This document shows positions 56,802 through 64,000 of a stretch of DNA of 64,000 bases, piece after piece; within the stretch, counting starts at the first letter, position 1; each line of letters starts with the position of its first letter. Source of the stretch: Tenodera sinensis (lineage: Eukaryota > Arthropoda > Insecta > Mantodea > Mantidae); NCBI GenBank assembly GCA_030765045.1, contig CM060964.1, positions 149,678,705 to 149,742,704 on the forward strand, given 5' to 3'. Made by a program: the position numbers and the translations under genes. The notes under the pieces were generated by a model, which did not search any database, had not been told where the DNA came from, and was given only the letters and a program-made list of their open reading frames with translations.

Positions 56802-56884
56802 GTGTATAAAGACAAGTTGGATATTATCTCCCCAGCAGTTTCTATCTGTGTGAGAGACTCATATTAACGCCTTCTTTAAAAGGT
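56802..56884 (+). promoter_or_regulatory. TATA box and possible splice donor (plus strand)
   Basis: GTGTATAAAGAC at 56801-56812 is a good TATA box, and about 75 bases later TAAAAGGTATGCC fits a splice donor. It points toward the plus-strand remnant beginning at 57570. Linkage is speculative. Confidence 0.3.
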
Positions 56885-57354
56885 ATGCCAAACATTTAAA
56901 AAAGCTTGCTAATCAGCTCTTGAATTATCTTGTTATCTTAATTTGATAGTGTGACGTGTTCAACCATAGTCTGCGCATTTTATTGGATTTTAACTGTTCG
57001 CTTAACATTAAAGCATGTCTGTTAAATACATTAGAAATATGAGCCTATGTTCAAAAGAAAAAAGACGAAGAAAAAACCAAGCAAACGAGGGAAAAAAACA
57101 AGGCTCAACTTATACGTATCAATATAATTGATATTTTAAGCAAAATTCTGAAGCCATTTTTTCATAAAATACAAAATTTGCAAAGATTTTCCATGTTGGG
57201 TTTTTTTTCAACATTTTCATATCTCGTTCTTGAAAGATTTAAATCTAAGTCCGTTAACCGACTTTTTTTTCACCATCAGCAACGCTATCATTCCTGCAAT
57301 TCCTTTTTCTCTCCCTTTTTTTATAAGGCAAAGGTTGCTTCCTAATTTTTTCAT

Positions 57355-57439
57355 CCAATCGCAACGCACCTTATTTCCACCAATCATCGTCATTTTGGAA
57401 TCCTAACGACCAATCCCAACTCGTCTTATTTTATCCAAT
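57355..57439 (+). promoter_or_regulatory. Four CCAAT boxes spaced 25-30 bp
   Basis: CCAAT occurs at 57355, 57380, 57410 and 57435, followed by ACGTCACGTCAC (CRE-like half sites). The regular spacing is unlike the surrounding AT-rich DNA. It lies 130-215 bases upstream of the breakpoint where viral similarity starts. Confidence 0.45.
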
Positions 57440-57569
57440 CAAATCACGTCACGTCACTTCCGCATATCACGTTTCCCCATTCCTCCAATATCCTTCCCTT
57501 CTTTGCTTCTCAACACCCGTCAAGACCACATCTCTGCTCCCTTCCGCAAATCACGTAGCTTTTTTTCGT

Positions 57570-57930
57570 TTTCTACGAGCAACAATACATCTCGGCAGTC
57601 AAAATGCAGCAAATGATAAAAACCTAGAGCGGATGTACCTCGGCAGATGCTTGTAGGCGCACTTGGATCATTCACCGACATATATTATGACAGATCACAT
57701 TCGCGTCGATTGGATGCTTAGCGTCCGTCAAGACAGAGTACTCGTTCAACAGCCAGACGCTCAAGGTCCACCAATCATATTATTTTATTCAAAAAAGCAG
57801 CGGTTGGTGGGAACATCTCAACGGTTTTTTGCTGTGCCAGAAAACCCCATCCGGCGGATGTGGTATATCGCAATCTCCCCCTCCCTCATCCCCCCTCCAT
57901 CCCCCCTCCCCCCCCAACAACGGATGTGGG
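57570..57930 (+). pseudogene. Viral copy 2: capsid-end region, inverted
   Basis: From TTCTACGAGCAACAATACAT at about 57574 the plus strand matches, at DNA level, the minus strand of copy 1 from about 45090 leftward. This covers the end of the major capsid gene and its 3' non-coding part, including the ATCCGGCGGAT palindrome and the C-rich tract. The sequence to the left shows no capsid similarity, so 57570 is a breakpoint. Confidence 0.7.
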
Positions 57931-57989
57931 CGTGTTCGCAAACTCAGCGCTTACACCTGATACCTCCTTCATCTACATAGACGTCTCAT

Positions 57990-58420
57990 CTTGCCTTCAG
58001 TTGAGACCGAGCTCTCGTGGAGGAACGACCTGCCAACCCTCCAAGACCTACAACTACTCCTGCGGCAAACTCCGGCTTCGTCTCTCGCACTTGTGCTCCA
58101 AGTGTCAACTTGCACTATACCAAGATCTCACACAACTCAACGCACAAATCCAACAGTTTTTTTTCGCCGCAAAAGTTCCTCTGCAGATACTCCACACCAA
58201 CTGCTCCTACTACGCCGTTCTCCTAAAGTTTTCTGGAAAAAAACGGGTCCACGTATCGAGGTGCTGCTGCTACCCTCAACGGAACGTCAAGCTTTGATCA
58301 TCAAAGGCAAAATCATCTTTCATCATTTCCCATCCAACCCACACGGCCACCTTGTTTACAAACAACTTCCTATAACCACCAAACAGGTTTGTACTCCTTT
58401 TCGTACAATAATTTATACCT
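57990..58420 (+). pseudogene. Viral copy 2: Cys-containing conserved protein, broken
   Basis: This is the homologue of 44344-44730 on the opposite strand. The opening SSRGGTTCQPSKTYNYSC, the middle LCSKCQLALYQDLTQLNAQI and the later LQILHTNCSYYAVLLKFSGK correspond block by block. An ATG at the copy-1 position is not present, and frame changes separate the last block (EVLLLPSTERQ). It ends about 50 bases before the fold-back; copy 1 has two further genes in that interval, so they are deleted here. Confidence 0.65.
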
Positions 58421-58465
58421 TTTTCTTCAATGCATCTTCTCAATAAAATAAATGATCTAATCAAT

Positions 58466-58837
58466 AGTCCCCCTTAAGCAATCGGATTAACGATAATCCT
58501 ACCTCTAAATGGCGTTAGTGTCACGTGGCGCGCCGTTGATGGCGGGAAGTTTGAAAATTTGAAATTAACAACGTTCACGGAAAAAATTTCAAATTCTCAA
58601 ATTTAACATCTTAAGTTTTTTTCATAGTGTCGCCGTTTGATGGCGGGAAATTTGAAAAACGTTAAATGGCGGGAAATTTGAAAATTTGAAATGTACGACT
58701 ATGGCGGGAAAAATTTCAAATTTTCCGCCATCTTTAAATTTTCAAATTTCCCGCCATCAAAAAGCGACACTAGTTCCACGCGACACTAACGCCATCTAGC
58801 GGCGAAATTATCGTTAATCCAATTGCTTAAGGCGGGT
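58466..58837. repeat. Fold-back palindrome beside viral copy 2
   Basis: The left arm AGTCCCCCTTAAGCAATCGG and the right arm, read on the minus strand, CCCGCCTTAAGCAATTGG are inverted copies that continue through ATTAACGATAAT and GGCGTTAGTG. GGCGGGAAA-type sites lie at 58642-58650, 58668-58676, 58703-58711 and 58747-58755. The sequence immediately to its left, CTTCTCAATAAA then AATAGTCC, equals the inner flank of the copy-1 fold-back. Confidence 0.8.
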
Positions 58838-59051
58838 TTTCTGCGGCTGACCACCCACTTGCAGGTCTTCACTCTGTCCAGTCCATGGGTTCGTCCGTTC
58901 CCTGAAGGCATCTGACCTTAGGCACAGGCTTGTAAGTCTTAGAGGGGTGTAAGTCCTCCAAAAAGGAGGGTAATCAGAAGAAAAAGAACAGTTAGTATGG
59001 TATAGCGACATGAAGTGAAGAGCTGTCCAACTACTCTATGGAGGATTATTG
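58838..59051. other. Linker between fold-back and fused gene remnant
   Basis: No recognisable similarity. A short open frame on the minus strand (58814-59011) has no motif. Confidence 0.4.
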
Positions 59052-59857
59052 TTATGGTGGTGTACAATTTGAACAGCTGTCGCCTGCTTTAAATTTTGGA
59101 ACAGAAATTGGAAAAGATCGATAAAGATTATGATACACTTGGAGGATGTTGTTTTCGGAAACGTCGTTTGGAGCCATTTTAATGGAACGCTGACTGGTTC
59201 CAGCCTCTTTAGCGCTCTTTGTTTTTGAGGTTCCCAGTTCGAACTTTGTTAGGTTCTGGGACGATTCTGTTTTTAAAGAAAGCGCTTTAGGTTTATCTGG
59301 TTTTTCTTCCTCCTCATTGTCCTCATTTGCGTGTACGCCATGTGCATTGGATCGCCCATATTTGGAAACAAGATCGTAATAATGAACAAACTTATACTTG
59401 ACAATGTTCCATTTATTTTCAGCTGCCATTTTTTTAAGTCCAAGATTTCGGAAATATTCTCGGATATCTGAGATATGACTGTCGATAACGAGCAGACGTT
59501 TTGCACTTTTTGGTTCGGAGCGAACCATTAAAATTTGCTCAGCATGCTTCATGCGTAGGTAAACTTGGATACTTTTTTGCACAAAAATATTTCGCTTCTT
59601 TTGTAGCGGCACCTTTTTGTCGACTAATAGTCTCCAACACGTTTTGTGTCTTTTAAGCGTTTTGTACATGACGGAGATATTAGAACATTTCCGTTACAGA
59701 CGTTGCGCACGCAAACGGAAATAGCCTATATGGTTTGAGGTTTAGCTTGCTTAAGTAGCTTTTTTCTAAGTTTAAGTTTTGCTGTCGAAAGAGCCACGAG
59801 ATTTTCGCACTCGTTAGGAATAAAAGGAGAAGTGATCTTTCGTATCTTAGGCTTCAT
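59052..59857 (-). pseudogene. Viral copy 2: fused remnant of X1, X2 and the integrase tail
   Basis: X1 starts at the ATG near 59857 (PFIPNECENLVALS, with a stop before VCVRNVCNGNVLI). From 59669 a single open frame of 205 codons runs through the X1 basic part (LVDKKVPLQKKRNIF), skips the GGFL segment and passes into X2 (RLLVIDSHISDIREYF, then NKWNIVKYKFVHYYDLVSKY, then an acidic patch). It ends with the integrase post-core segment (RSIKMAPNDVSENNILQVYH, then FKAGD). Two internal deletions account for this: one at the X1/X2 junction, and one removing the X2 tail plus the whole integrase catalytic core. The open frame over a triple junction may be chance. Confidence 0.75.
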
Positions 59858-60001
59858 AATGAACAAGAAGAAGATTTAAAAAGGCGTATCCATAGTGGAA
59901 CAAACCACGAAGGCGTTTCATTAGGAAGAATACCCGTCCGATATCGATATATATCTGGCGTTTACTGAGTGCAATCAAGAACAAGGTATCCCTGAGGCGA
60001 T

Positions 60002-60663
60002 TCAGTTGCTTTTTGAAAAACTTTCAGTAAAAACTTTGAATTTCGTGGTTCCATTTGCTAAAAGTCTTTCAATTTTTATTTTATCTCCGTTACCTTTGAA
60101 CACTACAATGTAATTGGCATTAAGCGAAATGGTGCGAAACGTTTTTCCTTGAGAAAGGACATTCCGTAAAATGTAAATAACGACAAATTTTTTGTGGTGC
60201 GAGTCTTTCGCAAAAAAAATGGATACTTTGATGTTATCTGATTCAAACATCAACTCATCCACCACCAAATAATCGTCCTCCCTTACAGATTCAAGAGGTA
60301 AGGTTCCCGCGTGAGTGTATGCATTAAACGTACAGTATTAAACGTGGTTCCTAGGTCTGGGGAATACTCGGGTGGGTGACACCAAACGACTCTTCCGACG
60401 GGTTTGACAAACATTTGCTGTGTATTGGCAAGTACGTGCTTTACAAACGTGGACTTTCCTCGCCGAGACGGACCTACTACCTGCATGGTGCATGGAAAAG
60501 AAAATTTTGGAACATCGGACGCTATATTGGGAAACGTGTTGTTTTGCAACATATCCATGTCTTCCTCTTTGACAACATGCACATGTTTAAATGTCCTGTT
60601 AGAGTCTAAAATGACTTCCCCCTGACATAGGTCCTCCATGTCGATATTATGCCCAGAGAGCAC
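60002..60663 (-). pseudogene. Viral copy 2: packaging ATPase, broken
   Basis: Walker A GPSRRGKST is near 60470-60444 and Walker B lies in YLVVDELM near 60270. HHKKFVVIYILRNVLSQG and SLNANYIVVFKGN follow. A gap between 60283 and 60268 combines a stop and a frame change. The end at 60002 is earlier than in copy 1. The N-terminal part carries an extra repeat-rich segment (see 60580-60760) that copy 1 lacks. Confidence 0.78.
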
Positions 60664-60760
60664 CCGTTTAAATTTTTTGTTGGAATCAGAAACAACTTCG
60701 CCCTAAGATAGGTCCTTCGGTTCGATAAGTTTACTGTTAGAAGCGCGCTTAAACATTTTG
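60580..60760 (-). repeat. Tandem 70-75-bp repeat upstream of the copy-2 ATPase
   Basis: On the minus strand the phrase DLCQGEVILDSNRTFKHV is preceded by a diverged unit with GEVVSDSNKKFKRVL, and a third partial unit lies further right. The unit would encode about 24-25 residues. It is absent in copy 1. Confidence 0.6.
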
Positions 60761-60966
60761 TCTTTGTGAAAAACAACATCCTGTTTTCTTGCACTGGTAA
60801 AATAGATTGCTGTAGATTGGCAATGGTGGGTGTGGTACTGCTATGGTGGGTATTGTTTTGCATCACAAGCTTTTGAATTTTGTGATTTAATCTTTTATTT
60901 AATTTAAATGAGACCATATTTCTTTCTTTTTTTCGTTCCAGGGTGAGAATTTTAGTTTTTGGTCAA

Positions 60967-63900
60967 TCAAAAGGAATTTAGCATTAGTTTGGCTAGTTCT
61001 CGTTTTCCAGGGTTATGTTTGCTAGATTGTGGATCCAGTTGCACACCTTCTCTCTTTAAAAATCCTTCACTGTATTTGCTTTTCTCCTCTTGCTTGCTGC
61101 AGTTCGAGGGCCATCCAGACGCTTTGGTTTTCATTTTAAGAAATTGATTCACACACTTTCCAAACAGACCTTGCTGACCTGTACTGGGATTGTATTGTAT
61201 ACTTTCATATACACAAATTTCGTGAATTCTTAACACTTCATAACCCTTTTGCAATGCCACCTTGGCCTCGTCAATCACTCAGTGCCCAGAAAACTTCTTT
61301 CCTCATTGCTGTGTTCACTATTTGTTTGCGATTCCGTCTCTACAAACGTTCGGCATAGGGGAAACATGAGTTTTCCTCTTATTCTGCAGGGTAAAACTGG
61401 ATCCTAATGATTTATAGGAGGTAAAACCGAACACTTTGTAATACCACCTTCTAGATCCTCTACATTTGGAAAGTTATCAACGTGAATTTTTGGATGTCCC
61501 ACAGGGTTGGGCTTAGTTTTATTCACATAGGGTTACAAGGTACATACGTCGTAAGAAAATATGTTTCATCACCCTGCACTTCCCAATAAATTTTAGTACA
61601 GTTGGTCCGGCCTGCAAAAATGCATCCCTGAGATTAAGCGGTTCGGAAAAAAAAACTTTACAGAAATTTTTAACGTGAGCTGCTAAATTTTCTTTTTTCG
61701 CAATCATAGTTTTAAAGTTACATTCCCACATTTCTGTAACATTATATCCAGCATCTTGCAGTTTCTTGGTTACTCTCTCGGTGCTTTCAAATTGAGAGGC
61801 CCTAGTTTCGCCACTTGTTGTGTAAGTTTCGGAATGTCAATTATAAAAACACTTTTTGCATCCATAATAAACACAGCCCTGAAATAAATACACCGAATGG
61901 TTATCCCTGCAGCCATATGCCTTGTGCCCCAAAATCTTAATTTCTCTTCCTCTATAGGCATACTGAATAATAATGCTTTGCTCACGTTCAACCCACGACA
62001 TCCAAATGCATGCCATACGCGATTATCACCTAATCGATACCCACGTTGTGGTATTACAGCAATTTCATTAGCGGGTATAAACTTATTTATGGCATTTTCA
62101 GCCATAAATTATTTTCGAAATTTGGTTGCTCCTAAGTGTAATAGACGAACATCCATCTTACAAGACCTTATCGTTTGTTCTTTCATATTAAATACCTATA
62201 TTTCACACAACATTTTGCTGTTCCACTCCTCGAAAGCTTTGCGTTCTGTTTCAAACATATTTTCAGAGCAGTAAAATTTTGCTTCCGGAATGGGTCCTAC
62301 ATATTGTTGGTTTTCCATGGTGTTAAACAAGCACGAAAAATACCCCTTGCTTTCCTCGAGCTCAAACGTTTTTGAAAACCTCATGAGGGCCAACGGTATA
62401 AAATTTAGCATGTCCAAAAGGGTTACATTTTCGTGTTTCATTCTGTATTTTCTATTTCCGTTCACAACCAGTTCGGGTTCCCATTTTTATCAACCATATA
62501 TTTTAAATAAATTGTCCGTCGTAGGATCGTAAATTGTGGGCCATAATAACTATATCCCAGGATTTAAACTTAGACTGTGTAATGTGTTCTAAAAGCTCCT
62601 TCACTGAATCTCCAATATACACCGACTCGTTTATTCCACATTGTGTCTAATAGGCAAGTAACTCGCTTTTGTTGAAGCACGCCGAACAGGCTTGATATAA
62701 TACACACAGATCAGGCTCATACACCTTCACTGCAGAATTTTCCCATCAAGGATGTTCTGGGTACATTCAAAATCAATAAACATAAACACAAAAGGTTGTT
62801 TTGATGGAATAACTTTATAAGGTTCTATATAACACACATGATTGCCCTCTACGTGAAACTTACAGTTCCTGCAGTATTTTTCTCCACACTGGTGTTGCGT
62901 TTTTCTGTATCTTGTGTTATAAAGCTTCCCACACGTTAAACATGGTTTCTCAAAGTCGCAAAATGATAAATGTTTAGCATAAAAACTTCACTTGTTTAAG
63001 TGGTTTTTAAAGCACTGTTGACCATTAAATTGGTGATGTCAAGCGTCACAAGAAACGCATGCGTTAAAATCGGGGTGTATTTCAATCTCACATTTAGGGC
63101 ATTATCGTATTTGTGTTTCTCATTTTCAACCTTAACTGCGACATTACAGTATCGGCAGTAACAGCGACATCGCAAAGCATTATGCAAGTTCACGATAGCA
63201 TTAAAGTGACCTTCGTGACAGATTAGATCAATCTACTTCTCGGTAAGCGTCCCTGATTTGTATAGCACACTTTTTCCGGTATGATCGCCAAACACTGTAA
63301 TGCAATAGCCGGGTAAAACAGCTTCAAAAGTGTATCGTCTAATGCACAAGCTTCATTGCCTTTTCCTATGCTGTTGCACATAGCCATTGCTTTTTCACGT
63401 TGTAAACGTTCTGATCGCTGAATTCTTTGGTAGCGTTTATCTCTGTGTATTTAAGATTTGCATACTGCTATCGACCGAGCCAAACACATGCTGTCTGTCT
63501 TTATTATTTCTATAATGCCTTTATTACTTTTGCATTCCATACACTTTTTTTAAAGCACGAACCCGCCACAGCTTTTGTACATACACTACATATTTTTAGT
63601 TTACCAAAACTTCCTGATTACTTTGCATCACTCGCTCAATAGAGCGTAAAATAACGTTTGGATCCACTTGATCGAATTTTCTAACGCTCATGTTATGCAG
63701 TCTATCAGGATGTTGAGCATCCGAAATCGATGCGCCCAGTCAGCCCGGTGAATTCTGCACAACGTTTTCATTAACAAAATTTAAAAATTGCCGAAACATG
63801 TGAAACACCTACTCCCTTGAATGTGCACCTTCAGGCATAGGACGCACTACTATATCTGACTCGGAATAGCCCGAATACAATTTTTTCATTGTTCTTTCCC

Positions 63901-64000
63901 TATGAGCAACAATATCAAAGGGCGGCACCGCGCCTACCTCATTCTCCTCGTCCTCCACTAGGTTTGGAAGTACATCTTCAGGTAGTGGTGTATCATACTC
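60967..64000 (-). pseudogene. PolB: Viral copy 2: DNA polymerase B, broken and truncated at both ends
   Basis: The gene continues beyond the window on its 5' side (an N-terminal segment near 63900 reads RERTMKKLYSGYSESDIVV). Exonuclease I FMFIDFECTQN is near 62780, exonuclease II AHNLRSYDG near 62540, and NFIPLALMRFSKTFELEESK near 62400. A palm-region segment ends at LAKLMLNSF followed by a stop (60967). After that point copy 1 continues with the polymerase motif C and C-terminus, but here about 0.3 kb of unrelated sequence follows, so the catalytic end is deleted. Numerous stops and shifts show greater decay than copy 1. Confidence 0.8.

Larger units (their letters stand above)
53893..57569. 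other. Non-coding region between the two viral copies
   Basis: AT-rich, with no protein similarity in any frame. It contains a PolB promoter candidate (54310-54372), an imperfect direct repeat (54531-54790), a 27-bp sequence repeated at about 55871 and 56922 (TTGAATTATCTTGTTATCTT and onward), a plus-strand promoter candidate near 56802 and a CCAAT-box cluster (57355-57439). The right end of viral copy 1 should lie in here, but no inverted match to the fold-back at 42819 was found. Confidence 0.55.

Overview
The window is eukaryotic nuclear DNA, almost certainly from an arthropod and probably an insect. The basis is an R1-clade LINE (an essentially arthropod lineage), an I/Jockey-type LINE family carrying RNase H, several tRNA-derived SINEs, hAT relics, very long simple-sequence arrays and an endogenous Maverick/Polinton (adintovirus-like) DNA virus. 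One SINE tail (532-670 and 16260-16483) resembles SINEs I associate with polyneopteran insects such as stick insects, cockroaches and termites; that is recall, not a search. I see no ordinary host gene, no rRNA, no CRISPR array and no convincing functional tRNA. Nearly every coding region is a decayed or partial mobile-element gene.

Layout. 1-1985: 3' half of an I-like LINE with two target-site-duplicated insertions. 3100-4330: a ZBED/SCAND3-like hAT relic. 4708-5403: an AAT array. 8263-8941: a second I-like LINE 3' end running into an ACC/ACT microsatellite, which hosts a 5.4-kb R1-clade LINE (9121-14525). 15541-20070: a long, decayed I-like LINE with one SINE inside ORF1 and another at its 3' end. 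20985-26760: more I-like LINE fragments on either side of a 2-kb GCT/CCT/ACT triplet array. 27260-29080 (minus): a second R1-like LINE split by a 0.6-kb LTR-like insert with a strong promoter-like cluster. 29217-40890: a third LINE (minus) split in its reverse transcriptase by a hAT element (29643-40819). The hAT transposase gene is itself split by about 7.8 kb, of which 6.1 kb is a GGTA/GTAT tetranucleotide array.

42819-53892 holds the most interesting unit, an endogenous Maverick/adintovirus-like element with all genes on the minus strand. From 5' to 3' the order is protein-primed-type DNA polymerase B, packaging ATPase, two small conserved proteins, a retroviral-type integrase with chromodomain, a penton-like minor capsid protein, a small basic virion protein, an F54H12.2-like major capsid protein, a Cys-containing unknown, a small 'VFLP' protein and a last unknown. 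Several adjacent genes overlap by TAATG or ATGA stop-start signals. The left end is a ~316-bp fold-back palindrome rich in GGCGGGAAA motifs. 57570-64000 holds a second, rearranged copy: the capsid-end and Cys-protein region lies on the plus strand, runs into a matching fold-back, and is followed on the minus strand by a fused remnant of three genes, the ATPase and PolB, which leaves the window. Both copies carry nonsense and frameshift lesions, so they are old, non-functional insertions.

The genes do not form a host pathway. The viral set is a replication (PolB), packaging (ATPase), virion (major, penton and core proteins) and integration (integrase) kit; the rest is a nest of retrotransposons, SINEs and DNA transposons. 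All product calls are by eye from motifs; no database search was run.
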